NCBI RefSeq assembly: GCF_002097535.1
Contig: NZ_CP020772.1
Location: 3,760,501-3,824,500, forward strand
Origin: Halobacillus mangrovi
GTDB lineage: Bacteria; Bacillota; Bacilli; Bacillales; Halobacillaceae
Direction of reading: 5' to 3'
DNA length: 64,000 bases
Part shown: positions 9,952-19,433 of the stretch, piece after piece
Layout: every line of letters starts with the position of its first letter
Numbering within the stretch: position 1 is the first letter of the stretch
Translations under genes and position numbers: made by a program
The notes under the pieces: model-generated
Databases searched by the model: none
What the model saw: only the letters and a program-made list of their open reading frames with translations
What the model was told of the DNA's origin: nothing

Positions 9952-10923
9952 TTGAGGAGGAAATTTGTCAGTGTCGTTTTAGCTAGTTTTATGGCTATGG
10001 TTCTATTTGTACCGCAAACTCATGCAGCATCGGCTTCAGGAGATGAAGTGATCAATTTTGCAAAAAAATATCTTGGAACTCCATACCAATGGAGTGGAGA
10101 AACACCAGATGGTTTTGATTGTTCAGGATATACATACTATGTAATGGAGAACTTTGGGGTAGATCTACCAAGAGGTTCCTATGACCAATACGAGCAAGGT
10201 ACTTATGTTTCAGCATCTAATCTTCAAAAAGGAGACTTGGTCTTCTTCTCGGGTACATATAAAGATGGTATTTCCCATGTAGGGATCTATATCGGAAATG
10301 GTGAAATGATTTCTTCTACCAAGAGCAGTGGAGTTGCCATTGATCCGGTCTTCTCTGGATATTGGGGAGATAAATATACGGGGGCAAAAAGATTTTTAAA
10401 TACCAGTTTCTTCAGCGATGTTTCAACTGATTTCTGGGCATATGATGAGATTAAACATTTAAATGAAGAAGGGATCATCAATGGGTTGCCTGACGGAAGC
10501 TTTGGACCAAATGACAATGTATCCAGAGCGCAAGTTGCTAAAATGGCGATCGAGTCCTTGAACCTTACACCTTCTTCATCCGGTCAATTCAACGATGTTC
10601 CCTCATCTCACTGGGCGTATGAATACATAAATGCAGCGGTTAAAGCTGGTCTAGTCAATGGTTATGGAAATGGTGAATTCAAACCAGATGAAGATATTAC
10701 CAGAGCTGAAATTGCAGCAATCGTCACTAGAGCTTTCGAATTAAGCGGCAATAGCAGTTCTTATAGTTTTGAAGATATGAACTCTTCTCATTGGGCATAT
10801 GACGAAGTGTACGCACTAGCTTCCAATTCTATCACTACAGGATACAATGACAACACATTCCGACCTAACGAAGAAGCAACACGAGCTGAATTCAGTGCTT
10901 TCTTGTATCGTGCTTTAGATTAA
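9952..10923 (+). CDS. Secreted NlpC/P60 peptidoglycan endopeptidase with three SLH domains
   Basis: 323-residue exported wall hydrolase. A signal peptide (MRRKFVSVVLASFMAMVLFVPQTHA) precedes an NlpC/P60 domain (about 28-140) with the catalytic Cys57 in DGFDCSGY and His in ISHVGIYIGNGEM, cutting D-Glu-type stem-peptide bonds. Three SLH repeats follow (about 144-200, 205-262, 266-323), each with the FxDV..HWAY..I and G..DG.F.P...TRAE pattern, anchoring the protein to secondary wall polymer. The start is TTG at 9952, seven bases after AGGAGG. Transcribed alone between two terminators. The 256 bases upstream contain a TATAAT at 9886 but no clear -35. The NlpC domain coming before the SLH repeats is a known arrangement. 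Confidence 0.95.
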   Translation: MRRKFVSVVLASFMAMVLFVPQTHAASASGDEVINFAKKYLGTPYQWSGETPDGFDCSGYTYYVMENFGVDLPRGSYDQYEQGTYVSASNLQKGDLVFFSGTYKDGISHVGIYIGNGEMISSTKSSGVAIDPVFSGYWGDKYTGAKRFLNTSFFSDVSTDFWAYDEIKHLNEEGIINGLPDGSFGPNDNVSRAQVAKMAIESLNLTPSSSGQFNDVPSSHWAYEYINAAVKAGLVNGYGNGEFKPDEDITRAEIAAIVTRAFELSGNSSSYSFEDMNSSHWAYDEVYALASNSITTGYNDNTFRPNEEATRAEFSAFLYRALD

Positions 10924-10941
10924 AAATTCCATATAAACACT

Positions 10942-10986
10942 AATAACCCAAATGATAGGTAGTTAAACCTCTCATTTGGGTTATTT
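10942..10986. terminator. Terminator after the NlpC/P60-SLH gene
   Basis: Inverted repeat AATAACCCAAATGA / TCATTTGGGTTATT followed by TTTTAC, 19 bases past the stop. Confidence 0.85.
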
Positions 10987-11092
10987 TTACTTATCGGAAA
11001 AGAGAAGAAGCAAAATCTGATAGAGTTTGTGAGAGTGCTTTATCCCATTTCATTAATAAGACAATATTATAAAATGATTTTCCAGAAAAAAG

Positions 11093-11155
11093 AGAAGGAC
11101 TCTCTCATAAATGTATGCTCGACTAGCCAATACATTTTGAAAGAGGCCTTCTCAT
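11093..11155 (-). terminator. Long-stem terminator of the betB-betA operon
   Basis: A long imperfect hairpin (outer stem GAGAAGG/CCTTCTC, inner stem AAATGTAT/ATACATTT) ends on the minus strand in TTTTTTCTGG, directly after betA. Confidence 0.85.
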
Positions 11156-11163
11156 AGAAAGCA

Positions 11164-12843
11164 TTATTTTACTGTGCCTGCATCAGCTGGATGTTCTCCA
11201 TGACGATAGTAATCAGCATCAATCGGATCCAGCGGTTTACGTCCAAGGATCAGGTCTGCTGCCTTTTCCGCCAACATCAATACAGGTGCATGAATGTTGC
11301 CGTTTGTTACGTAAGGCATAGCAGAAGCATCAACTACTCGTAGGTTTTCAAGTCCGTGAACCTTCATAGTTTCTGGATCTACGACAGCCATAGGGTCTGA
11401 TTCAGGTCCCATCTTAGCTGTACAAGACGGGTGCAGGGCAGTTTCTGCGTCTTCTCTTACCCATTCCAGTATCTCTTCTTCTGTCTGAACAGTAGGGCCA
11501 GGTGAGATTTCTCCTGCATTGTACTTTTTCATAGATGGTTGAGACATAATCTCACGAGTAATTCTAATTGCTTCTACCCACTCACGTTTGTCTTGTTCGG
11601 TAGATAGATAGTTGTAGACCATGCTCGGATGCTCTTTCGGATCTTTCGACTTAATTTTCAATGATCCGCGGGCATCAGAGTACATCGGTCCGATGTGTAC
11701 CTGGAATCCGTGATCTGTTGGTGCTTTTTGTCCATCGTAACGTACGGCTACCGGAAGGAAGTGGAACATCAAGTTCGGGTAGTCGACGTCTTCGTTTGAG
11801 CGGACAAAGCCTCCACCTTCGAAATGGTTCGTTGCTGCTGGACCTGTACGTCCAAGCATCCACTGAAGGCCGATCCATGGCATACGACGCTTCTGCAAGT
11901 TAGGCTGTTCGGAAACAGGAACCGGGCATGCGTGTTGAACGTAAACTTCAAGGTGATCCTGAAGATTTTCTCCGACACCTGGAAGATCAACAACCGGATC
12001 AATGCCAAGGGAACGAAGGTGCTTAGCATCCCCTACACCAGACAATTGAAGCAGTTGCGGCGTGTTGATTGCACCACCTGACAGGATGACTTCTCCTGCT
12101 TCGACTTTGTGTGTCTTCCCATTTCGACGATACGTCAGCCCTTTCGCACGTGTACCTTCGAAATCGATGTTTGTCACGAAAGCACGCGTCTTCACCGTGA
12201 GGTTCTCACGAGTCATTGCCGGATGTAGGTAAGCACGTGATGCTGACAAGCGCTGACCTTTGTACACATGCTTATCAAACGGACCGAATCCTTCTTGACG
12301 GAAGCCGTTCACATCAGGGGTTTTGTTATAACCAGCCTCTACAGCTGAGTTAAAGAAGGCTTGGAATAGAGGGTTTTTGGCTGGTCCGCGTTCCAATTTG
12401 ATCGGCCCGTCGTGACCACGGAGTTCATCATCTGGTGAGCCTAACGCATTCTCCAGACGCTTGAAGTACGGAAGGCAGTGCGCCCAATCCCAGTTTTCCA
12501 TTCCTTCGTCAGATCCCCAGCGTTCATAGTCCTTCGGATTTCCGCGTTGATAAATCATACCGTTGATAGAGCTGGAACCTCCAAGTACTTTTCCGCGCGC
12601 ATGTGGGATACGACGTCCATTCATATATGGCTCAGGATCCGATTCATATTGCCAATCGTAAAGGTTTTTTCCAGAAGGGAACGGCAACGCTGCCGGCATC
12701 TGAATCAATAGATCCCAAGAATAGTCACTGCGTCCTGCCTCTAATACAAGAACACTCTTTTTTCCATCTGCGCTTAGGCGGTCGCCAAGTACGGAACCTG
12801 CACTTCCGCCACCAACAATTACAATATCATATGCTTCTGTCAT
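11164..12843 (-). CDS. betA: Choline dehydrogenase (GMC oxidoreductase)
   Basis: 559-residue FAD enzyme that oxidises choline to betaine aldehyde for glycine betaine synthesis. The N-terminal dinucleotide fold [15 protein letters not shown] (about 11-25) and the GMC signatures [15 protein letters not shown] (about 82-96) and [15 protein letters not shown] (about 255-269) are plain. The C-terminal active-site region carries HPSCTAKMG and [10 protein letters not shown]. The length equals BetA from other bacteria. Bacillus subtilis uses an iron alcohol dehydrogenase (GbsB) for this step, so BetA here is the proteobacterial-style alternative also seen in some halophilic Bacillaceae. It lies 132 bases downstream of betB and shares its terminator. 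Confidence 0.93.
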   Translation of the reverse strand: MTEAYDIVIVGGGSAGSVLGDRLSADGKKSVLVLEAGRSDYSWDLLIQMPAALPFPSGKNLYDWQYESDPEPYMNGRRIPHARGKVLGGSSSINGMIYQRGNPKDYERWGSDEGMENWDWAHCLPYFKRLENALGSPDDELRGHDGPIKLERGPAKNPLFQAFFNSAVEAGYNKTPDVNGFRQEGFGPFDKHVYKGQRLSASRAYLHPAMTRENLTVKTRAFVTNIDFEGTRAKGLTYRRNGKTHKVEAGEVILSGGAINTPQLLQLSGVGDAKHLRSLGIDPVVDLPGVGENLQDHLEVYVQHACPVPVSEQPNLQKRRMPWIGLQWMLGRTGPAATNHFEGGGFVRSNEDVDYPNLMFHFLPVAVRYDGQKAPTDHGFQVHIGPMYSDARGSLKIKSKDPKEHPSMVYNYLSTEQDKREWVEAIRITREIMSQPSMKKYNAGEISPGPTVQTEEEILEWVREDAETALHPSCTAKMGPESDPMAVVDPETMKVHGLENLRVVDASAMPYVTNGNIHAPVLMLAEKAADLILGRKPLDPIDADYYRHGEHPADAGTVK

Positions 12844-12877
12844 ATCTGTTCCTCCTTGATGTTAAATTGAATGGAAA

Positions 12878-12913
12878 GGGTTCGGACAATAGGAAACCAT
12901 TGCCCATGAACCC
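12878..12913 (-). promoter_or_regulatory. Stable intercistronic hairpin between betB and betA
   Basis: On the minus strand GGGTTC pairs with GAACCC, and inside it GGGCAAT pairs with ATTGTCC. This gives a 13-bp interrupted stem with a short loop. No long T run follows, so it is more likely a processing, stabilising or partial-termination element than a full terminator. Confidence 0.5.
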
Positions 12914-12975
12914 TTCTTTATTTATTAGTTGAGTTTATCTTTTTGATTTATTAGTTAAATACTAGAATGCGTAGC

Positions 12976-14454
12976 TTAGAACCAGTTAATCGGTTCAGGT
13001 TTAAGGTTTTGGAATATATGCTTGGTTTCTGTATATTCTTCAATTCCCAGCTTTCCTAGTTCGCGTCCAATACCAGACTGTTTGAATCCACCCCATGGCG
13101 CGTGCGGGAAATAAAGGTTGAATTCATTAATCCAGACTGTACCCATACGCATCTTCGCTGCACAGCGTTCAGCTTTTGCAATATCGCTTGTAAAGACGCC
13201 GCCAGCAAGTCCGTAGATGGAGTCATTCGCGAGTTTTACAGCCTCTTCTTCTTCACGGAATTTCTCAACCGTGATCACGGGACCAAAGCCTTCTTCTTGA
13301 ACAACACTCATGTCTGTGGTGCAGTCTGTTAAAATCGTTGGCAAGTAGAAAAATCCGTTTTGTAATTCAGGATCTTCCGGGCGTTTTCCGCCAACAGCTA
13401 ATGTAGCCCCTTCTTCAATCCCTGCTTCCACATACTTTTCTACTTTCGCAAGGTGTTCAGCTGAAATGAGCGGTCCCATTTGGGTATCTTCCTCAAAACC
13501 GCTTCCCAGCTTGAAGTTTTTCACTCGCTCCACAAGCGCGTTAACGAAATCATCGTGAATGCTTTCTTCTACAATCAGTCTTGTACCAGCGGAACAGATT
13601 TGTCCTGCGTGGAAGAAGACACCGTTTAATGCTTGATCAACAGCAAGATCAAAATCGGCATCAGCAAAGATGACGTTCGGGTTTTTCCCACCAAGCTCAA
13701 GAGCAAGCTTCTTCACATTCGCGCTAGCCGCTTTCATAATTTTCTTTCCTGTTGCGATACCGCCTGTGAAAGAAATAAGATCTACATCCGAATTCGTAGA
13801 CAACTCATTGCCTACTGTAGCACCTGTACCAAGAACTAGATTGGCAACACCAGCTGGTACTCCTGCTTCTTCCATCAGTTCAAATACTTTTATGGTCGTA
13901 AGTGGTGTGATTTCACTTGGCTTCATGATTAACGTATTTCCAGTTGCAAGCGCTGGCGCCAATTTCCAGGACGCTTGAAGTAAAGGATAATTCCAAGGTG
14001 TAATTTGGCCACAGACACCGACTGGTTCGTGAACCACTTTACTGATGGAGTTTGGCACTGGAGAATCGATCATCTCCCCACCATCTTTATCTGCAATTTC
14101 TGCATAATAACGAAATACTCCAGCAATATCATCCATGTCTCCACGGCTTTCTTCTACTGTCTTGCCGGTATCCAATGATTCTAAATGCGCCAATTCTTCT
14201 TTGTCTCTTTCAATTAGTTCAGCAATCTTCCTTACGACAGCTCCTCGCTCTGTTGCAGGGGTAGAAGCCCATTCTCCGTTATCAAATGCTTCTCTTGCCG
14301 AAGCAATTGCTTCTTTTGTATCTGATTCATCACCTTCTGGAACGACGGCAATGATCTCCTGGTTAAATGGATTAATAATAGTACGCGTATTTTCCGACTT
14401 CGCGTCCACCCATTTACCATTAATGTATTGTTGAAGTTTTAAGTTCAAGTTCAA
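12976..14454 (-). CDS. betB: Betaine-aldehyde dehydrogenase (copy 1, with betA)
   Basis: About 492-residue NAD(P)-dependent aldehyde dehydrogenase making glycine betaine from betaine aldehyde. The active-site Glu in LELGGKNPN and Cys in GQICSAGTRL are present, as are the PWNYPLLQASWK substrate-binding and GFKQSGIGRELG C-terminal motifs. The start is uncertain: no ATG fits, and TTG at 14454 lies 9 bases after GGAG; a TTG at 14469 overlaps that site. Gene order betB-betA and the shared terminator identify the osmoprotectant pathway. A close paralogue lies at 26803-28272. No betI/gbsR regulator or choline transporter is adjacent. Confidence 0.92.
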   Translation of the reverse strand: MNLNLKLQQYINGKWVDAKSENTRTIINPFNQEIIAVVPEGDESDTKEAIASAREAFDNGEWASTPATERGAVVRKIAELIERDKEELAHLESLDTGKTVEESRGDMDDIAGVFRYYAEIADKDGGEMIDSPVPNSISKVVHEPVGVCGQITPWNYPLLQASWKLAPALATGNTLIMKPSEITPLTTIKVFELMEEAGVPAGVANLVLGTGATVGNELSTNSDVDLISFTGGIATGKKIMKAASANVKKLALELGGKNPNVIFADADFDLAVDQALNGVFFHAGQICSAGTRLIVEESIHDDFVNALVERVKNFKLGSGFEEDTQMGPLISAEHLAKVEKYVEAGIEEGATLAVGGKRPEDPELQNGFFYLPTILTDCTTDMSVVQEEGFGPVITVEKFREEEEAVKLANDSIYGLAGGVFTSDIAKAERCAAKMRMGTVWINEFNLYFPHAPWGGFKQSGIGRELGKLGIEEYTETKHIFQNLKPEPINWF

Positions 14455-14489
14455 TTTGATCAACTCCAATTCTGAAGTGAATTAAGTTT

Positions 14490-14507
14490 GTTAAGAATTT
14501 ATTTAAC
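14490..14507. promoter_or_regulatory. Possible operator upstream of betB
   Basis: An 18-bp inverted repeat, GTTAA-N8-TTAAC, sits 35-50 bases upstream of the chosen betB start, followed by a partial third half-site (TTTTTAAC). Its position suits an operator, but the sequence is A/T-rich and could be chance. Confidence 0.25.
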
Positions 14508-14777
14508 GTTTTTAACACTAACATGACTTTTTAGGGATGTCAAAGTCAATTCAGGGATAAATCCAGAACATTCGACAAGGAAATAGAAGCCAGTTGTGAT
14601 CGCCGAACAGTACCGACGCAGATAAAAAATGATGATATAGGCGGGAGAGCACCGATGGTAAGAAAAAATGGACACAGAGCCACTGGAACAAGGGCTTGGT
14701 GAATCTCGTAATGCTCCCCCTTCCAAGCATTAGTGCATAATTAGACTAAATTGGACTTAATAGATCCTAACAAAAAA
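14508..14777. other. betB upstream intergenic region, no gene recognised
   Basis: About 270 bases between betB and the next terminator. A 75-codon minus-strand frame here has no ribosome site and reads as low-complexity, so I do not call a gene. The betB promoter must lie here. Confidence 0.5.
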
Positions 14778-14812
14778 AGTCTCTCTTAAGAGAACATCTT
14801 AAGAGAGACTTT
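14778..14812 (-). terminator. Terminator of the PNPOx-like gene
   Basis: Stem AAGTCTCTCTTAAGA / TCTTAAGAGAGACTT followed on the minus strand by TTTTTG, three bases after the stop. Confidence 0.92.
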
Positions 14813-14815
14813 CAG

Positions 14816-15331
14816 TTATTTCGCGTCTTCATCAAAGTGGACAGTATCTTTTAAATCATTGCCTTCTTCCATAGAATTTCTGCTGGCCATCTTTTTTACA
14901 AATTCCTTGACGGTCTTAACACTTATGCCAGACTCCCAGTATTCGGCGATTTCAGGTGTCACTTTGACCAGTACAACATTCGGGTCATCGGCAGAAGTGT
15001 TCAGCACTTTTTCGACAATCTTATTCCAGTATTCTTTTTTCTTTTTGTCATCTTGGACGAATTCAGCAGTTCCGCTAATTGATACATAGGATTTGCCTGC
15101 GTAGGCAAGGTTAACCGCAGGATTACGGTTGATCTCCTCATATTTCTCTGTATCTTTTTCTGTAATAAACCAGATCTCTTCCTTATCCATTTCTACTTCC
15201 TGCGTATGCATCGGCCGGGACATCAGCCTACCCTCAGGGGATATCGTGGTCAGCATTGCTACTTTCTCATCTTTAATCATGTCTTTAATTTTCTTGAGGG
15301 TCTCCTGGTTTTCTGAGGTTTGGTTAGCCAT
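14816..15331 (-). CDS. Pyridoxamine-5'-phosphate-oxidase-like general stress protein (YdaG/GS26 type)
   Basis: 171-residue flavin-binding split-barrel protein. The segment EKVAMLTTISPEGRLMSRPM followed by IWFITEKDTEKYEEI and NPAVNLAYA is typical of the general stress protein 26 group, which bind FMN or FAD and are usually not true PNP oxidases. An acidic tail (EGNDLKDTVHFDEDA) extends beyond the barrel. The ribosome site is AAGGAGG. Upstream on the same strand GTTATT-N12-GGGAAC loosely resembles a sigma-B promoter, which would suit the family, but the match is imperfect. Monocistronic with its own terminator. Confidence 0.85.
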   Translation of the reverse strand: MANQTSENQETLKKIKDMIKDEKVAMLTTISPEGRLMSRPMHTQEVEMDKEEIWFITEKDTEKYEEINRNPAVNLAYAGKSYVSISGTAEFVQDDKKKKEYWNKIVEKVLNTSADDPNVVLVKVTPEIAEYWESGISVKTVKEFVKKMASRNSMEEGNDLKDTVHFDEDAK

Positions 15332-15666
15332 TTATATTTCCTCCTTTTGGTTCTTTTTTCAAGAAAAGCAGTCTACCTTCTATCACCTTTTCTTTTTGCT
15401 GTTCCCGGCTCACTCCTAAATAACACTTTTTCACAACTTTCATTCATGATTAAGGATATTTTCCTCTCACTATCCTCGACCACTCTTGTCTTTTTCACCT
15501 TTTTCTCTAGAAGGGTACTGCAAGAAGGATGAGTACCTTATAATAACGGGCTGGGAAATTCACATAATCATCACAAGGGATTCTGACCACTTTCTCAGAC
15601 ATATTCAATGTAAAACTGTTGTCATTTTTTTGAATGTTTTATGACTCTTTTCTTGGATTCCTTCAT

Positions 15667-15709
15667 TTGTGAAAAAACACACAATATATCCTTCACTATC
15701 CTATATAAT
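15667..15709 (+). promoter_or_regulatory. pflB promoter with FNR/Rex-type palindrome at about -41
   Basis: TTGTGAAAAAACACACAA (15667-15684) fits both the Rex consensus (TTGTGAA-N4-TTCACAA) and the FNR consensus (TGTGA-N6-TCACA) with few mismatches. A TATAAT -10 lies at 15704-15709 with no good -35. The palindrome centre is about 41 bases before the expected start of transcription, the position for FNR class II activation, which would explain the missing -35. Confidence 0.6.
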
Positions 15710-15741
15710 AAAAAGAGAAACACAAAAAAATTTGCACATCT

Positions 15742-15759
15742 TTGTGAAACACTGAACAA
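15742..15759 (+). promoter_or_regulatory. Second Rex/FNR-like palindrome, downstream of the pflB promoter
   Basis: TTGTGAAACACTGAACAA keeps the full left half (TTGTGAA) and a degenerate right half. It lies in the predicted leader just before the ribosome site, where a redox repressor such as Rex could block elongation. Confidence 0.45.
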
Positions 15760-15789
15760 TTTTCATATTATTTAAGGAGGTTTCAGAAA

Positions 15790-18045
15790 ATGAGTATGGT
15801 AGCGCAAGTGAAACGGAATTCGGCATGGGATGGGTTTACTAAAGGAAGATGGCAGCAGGAGATCGATGTTCGCGACTTTATTCTCAGAAACTACTCTCTC
15901 TATGAAGGGGATGAATCGTTCTTACAGGGACCGACGGCTGATACTCTCACTTTATGGGATCACGTTATGGATTTAACGAAACAAGAACGAGAAAATGGCG
16001 GTGTATTAGATTTAGATACGAAAATCGTTTCTACCATTACTTCGCATGGACCTGGATATCTTAACAAAGACACAGAAAAGGTTGTTGGTTTTCAGACAGA
16101 TTCTCCATTCAAGCGATCCTTGCAGCCATTTGGCGGCATTCGCATGGCTGTGATGGCCGCTGAATCTTATGGGTTCGAAGTGGATGAAGAAGTAGAGAAA
16201 ACGTTCACTGACTATCGCAAAACTCATAATCAGGGAGTTTTTGATGCTTATACTCCTGAAATGAAGCTCGCACGTAAAGCAGGGATCGTTACTGGTCTTC
16301 CAGATGCTTATGGACGTGGACGTATTATAGGAGATTATCGAAGAGTCGCCCTTTATGGTGTCGATCATCTCATCGCTGAGAAGAAAAAAGAGTTTGATCT
16401 GATTGGGAATGGCACCATGACAGAAGACATAATTCGTGATCGTGAGGAAACTTCCGAGCAAATTCGTGCCTTGCAAGAACTGAAACAACTCGGTGCAATC
16501 TATGGTTTTGACATTTCTAAGCCTGCCACAACAGCTCAAGAAGCTTTCCAGTGGCTATATTTTGGCTACTTAGCAGCAATTAAGGAGCAAAATGGTGCCG
16601 CTATGAGCCTTGGTCGTGTCTCTACCTTTTTAGATATCTATATCGAGCGCGACTTAAAGGATGAGATTCTAACAGAGCAAGCAGCTCAAGAATTAGTCGA
16701 TCATTTCGTCATGAAACTCCGACTCGTGAAATTTGCCCGTACACCTGAGTACAATGAACTTTTCAGTGGAGATCCTACTTGGGTTACAGAGTCCTTAGCA
16801 GGTATGTCTCTAGATGGCCGCCCACTTGTCACAAAGAACTCTTATCGTTTTTTACACACTTTAGAGAATCTAGGACCGGCGCCTGAACCTAATTTAACTG
16901 TTCTATGGTCTGTTAAACTTCCTGAATCCTTCAAGAAGTATTGCGCTAAAATGTCTATTAAATCAAGTTCAATTCAGTATGAAAATGACGATTTGATGCG
17001 TGAGACTTATGGAGATGATTACGGGATTGCTTGTTGTGTATCTGCCATGGCAATTGGGAAACAAATGCAGTTTTTCGGTGCACGTGTCAACCTTGCAAAA
17101 GCTCTATTATACGCCATTAATGGCGGAATCGATGAAAAGTTAAACATTCCTGTAGGTCCAGCTTATGCACCGATTACATCGGATACCTTGAACTACGAGG
17201 AAGTAATGGAAAAATACGACCTTATGCTTGATTGGTTATCTGGTCTTTATGTAAACACGCTCAATGTGATTCACTACATGCATGACAAATATAGTTATGA
17301 ACGAATTGAAATGGCTCTACATGATCGTGAAGTCCTTCGAACAATGGCATGTGGAATTGCAGGCTTATCCGTTGTAGCCGATTCTCTTAGCGCGATTAAA
17401 TATGCGCATGTAAACGTAATCCGAGATGAATATGGCAAAGCGGTTGATTTTGAAATAGAAGGAAACTTCCCGAAATACGGAAACAACGATGACCGTGTTG
17501 ACAGCATTGCTGTTGATCTCGTTAAGAGGTTTATGAACAAGATTCGTACCCATCATACGTATCGGAATTCTAAGCCAACACAATCCATCTTAACCATTAC
17601 ATCAAACGTGGTTTACGGTAAGAAAACCGGCAATACACCAGATGGACGGAAAGCAGGAGAACCATTTGCGCCAGGAGCGAACCCTCTTCACGGTAGAGAC
17701 AAAAACGGCTCACTCGCTTCCTTAAACTCTGTGGCTAAACTGCCCTATGAGTATTCACTTGATGGGATTTCAAACACCTTCTCCATCGTGCCAAAAGCGC
17801 TTGGAAAGGAGGAAGAAGCGCGCTCTGGTAACCTTGCAGGCATGCTGGATGGGTACATCATGAAAGGGGGTCACCATTTAAACGTAAACGTCTTTGACCG
17901 CGAAACGCTGCTAGACGCTATGGATCATCCAGAAGAATATCCACAGCTAACGATTCGTGTATCTGGATATGCCGTCAACTTTATCAAGCTGACCCGAGAA
18001 CAACAAATTGATGTAATCAACCGAACATTCCACCAAAGTATGTAA
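15790..18045 (+). CDS. pflB: Formate acetyltransferase (pyruvate formate-lyase)
   Basis: 751-residue glycyl-radical enzyme splitting pyruvate with CoA into acetyl-CoA and formate under anaerobiosis. The catalytic cysteine pair is in [11 protein letters not shown] (about residue 415), and the radical glycine is in RVSGYAVNF near the C-terminus (about 726). The length is standard. AAGGAGG lies 9 bases before the ATG. The activase gene follows after 31 bases. Redox-type palindromes upstream suggest FNR or Rex control. The presence of PFL marks this species as a mixed-acid-capable facultative anaerobe, unlike B. subtilis. Confidence 0.97.
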   Translation: MSMVAQVKRNSAWDGFTKGRWQQEIDVRDFILRNYSLYEGDESFLQGPTADTLTLWDHVMDLTKQERENGGVLDLDTKIVSTITSHGPGYLNKDTEKVVGFQTDSPFKRSLQPFGGIRMAVMAAESYGFEVDEEVEKTFTDYRKTHNQGVFDAYTPEMKLARKAGIVTGLPDAYGRGRIIGDYRRVALYGVDHLIAEKKKEFDLIGNGTMTEDIIRDREETSEQIRALQELKQLGAIYGFDISKPATTAQEAFQWLYFGYLAAIKEQNGAAMSLGRVSTFLDIYIERDLKDEILTEQAAQELVDHFVMKLRLVKFARTPEYNELFSGDPTWVTESLAGMSLDGRPLVTKNSYRFLHTLENLGPAPEPNLTVLWSVKLPESFKKYCAKMSIKSSSIQYENDDLMRETYGDDYGIACCVSAMAIGKQMQFFGARVNLAKALLYAINGGIDEKLNIPVGPAYAPITSDTLNYEEVMEKYDLMLDWLSGLYVNTLNVIHYMHDKYSYERIEMALHDREVLRTMACGIAGLSVVADSLSAIKYAHVNVIRDEYGKAVDFEIEGNFPKYGNNDDRVDSIAVDLVKRFMNKIRTHHTYRNSKPTQSILTITSNVVYGKKTGNTPDGRKAGEPFAPGANPLHGRDKNGSLASLNSVAKLPYEYSLDGISNTFSIVPKALGKEEEARSGNLAGMLDGYIMKGGHHLNVNVFDRETLLDAMDHPEEYPQLTIRVSGYAVNFIKLTREQQIDVINRTFHQSM

Positions 18046-18076
18046 ATTCGTTGTGGAAGAAAGGAGGGCATAAAAC

Positions 18077-18802
18077 ATGAAAGGACGTATCCATTCTGTT
18101 GAAACTTGCGGAACGGTGGATGGACCGGGGTTACGGTATGTCATCTTTTTACAAGGGTGTCTCCTAAGGTGCCAATTCTGTCACAACCCAGATACTTGGA
18201 AAATCAACCAGGGTGAGGAAAAGACAGTAAAAGAGCTCGTTGATGACATTAAAGATTATATTCCTTATTTCCAAGCTTCAAATGGTGGGGTGACAGTAAG
18301 TGGAGGAGAACCTCTAATCCAAATAGAATTTTTAAGTGAGTTGTTCCGTGAGTTAAAAACGCTCGGAATCCATACGACGATTGATACGTCTGGAGGATGT
18401 TTTCATCGCTCTCCTCACTTTTTAAAACGCTTAGATGAACTTTTAGAGGTCACGGACTTGGTCTTACTGGATATCAAACATATCGATACCATTAAACACA
18501 AGGAGTTAACAGGGTTACCAAATGACCACATATTGGACTTTGCTACCTATTTGTCCGAAAAACACGTTCCTGTATGGATTCGACATGTTCTAGTCCCAAC
18601 AATCAGTGACTACGATGAATATTTATATCCTTTAGCCCAGTTCATCAAGACTCTTTCAAACGTTGAAAAAATTGAAGTCCTTCCCTATCATCAGCTCGGC
18701 GTTTATAAGTGGCATAACTTAGGATTAGATTACAAACTTGAACACATTTCACCACCGACTGAAGAGAGAGTTCAACATGCTATGCACATACTGACACAGT
18801 AA
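18077..18802 (+). CDS. pflA: Pyruvate formate-lyase activating enzyme (radical SAM)
   Basis: 241-residue radical SAM protein that installs the glycyl radical on PflB. The 4Fe-4S site is the variant C-x3-C-x2-C at Cys28, Cys32 and Cys35 ([13 protein letters not shown]), and the SAM-binding GGE motif lies in VTVSGGEPL (near residue 78). A single-cluster protein, without the extra ferredoxin domain of some activases. It follows pflB in the same operon and ends in a strong terminator. Confidence 0.96.
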   Translation: MKGRIHSVETCGTVDGPGLRYVIFLQGCLLRCQFCHNPDTWKINQGEEKTVKELVDDIKDYIPYFQASNGGVTVSGGEPLIQIEFLSELFRELKTLGIHTTIDTSGGCFHRSPHFLKRLDELLEVTDLVLLDIKHIDTIKHKELTGLPNDHILDFATYLSEKHVPVWIRHVLVPTISDYDEYLYPLAQFIKTLSNVEKIEVLPYHQLGVYKWHNLGLDYKLEHISPPTEERVQHAMHILTQ

Positions 18803-18838
18803 CTTTCCGCTATTTGCCACAACGTTATAATAAAAAAC

Positions 18839-18886
18839 GAAACCCGTGCCCTCCCCCGACATTCGGAAAGAGATGGCACGGGTTTC
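18839..18886 (+). terminator. Terminator of pflB-pflA
   Basis: 12-bp stem GAAACCCGTGCC / GGCACGGGTTTC with a 24-base loop and flanking A/T bases, about 36 bases past the stop of pflA. Confidence 0.8.
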
Positions 18887-18936
18887 ACTACATGTAAGAC
18901 GTTACTATGGCTTCCATTATCTATTAAGCTTTCCCG

Positions 18937-19290
18937 AACTTGCGACTGCTTTCACATGTGAAGTCTGAGGAAACATGCCCACTGCCCGCCCCCCTTCATT
19001 TACGTCATTATCCGTTCTTGGTAAAGTGGCTCAAATTTAGCGCATGTGTGCCCTACACAACTCGCTCAGGCTGTAGCTTGACCACGCTACATAGGAACGC
19101 TCTGTCACTCCTTCTTCCAGGTGGATGTACGATTACCTCATTGGAATGGCGAATGGAGTCGCAAACCGCACCTTTTCAACTCTAGTGCAATAACTTTACC
19201 AGCTTTTTGCGAAGCAACCAGAACGATCATAACCATTCCGCATTACTCCTCCATTATCGTTCACCCTTCACTCAGACTTTCATATCACTA
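18937..19290 (-). pseudogene. Decayed remnant of an RlmCD/TrmA-family rRNA uracil methyltransferase
   Basis: Reading the minus strand piecewise recovers the C-terminal third of an RlmCD-like protein with stops and shifts. TIMEE-stop-CGMVMIVLVASQKAGKVIALE matches VIDAYCGIGTIGLVASGKAGKVIGVE of the intact gene at 22662-24128; VIVHPPGRRSDRAFLCSVVKLQPER matches VVIMDPPRSGSDEAFLSSVVKLQPKR; GMFPQTSHVKAVAS matches DMFPQTYHVESVAK. The segments are in the right order, with one internal deletion and loss of the catalytic-cysteine region (SCNPET). It is a dead paralogue or partial duplication, not an active gene. Confidence 0.85.
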
Positions 19291-19339
19291 GACTTGGCCT
19301 TATAGCCCTTTCGCCTAACGGGATTGATTTAATAGAGAA

Positions 19340-19380
19340 AGAGGCTTCTCAAAAGTTTTGTCAACTAATGAGACGCCTCT
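19340..19380 (-). terminator. Terminator of adhE
   Basis: Imperfect stem AGAGGCgTCTC / GAGAaGCCTCT, followed on the minus strand by TTTCTCTATT, about 55 bases past the adhE stop. Confidence 0.75.
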
Positions 19381-19433
19381 TCTAATCCTCACTCCATATA
19401 AGAGAACTTCGATTTACAGATAAAGCTTAGATG

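Noticed and set aside
14499..14726. 75-codon minus-strand frame upstream of betB
   Set aside because: No ribosome site, cysteine/serine-rich and unlike any protein; the region is more likely promoter DNA.
18940..19185. 81-codon plus-strand frame in the RlmCD remnant
   Set aside because: Antisense shadow of the pseudogene; no ribosome site and no recognisable protein features.
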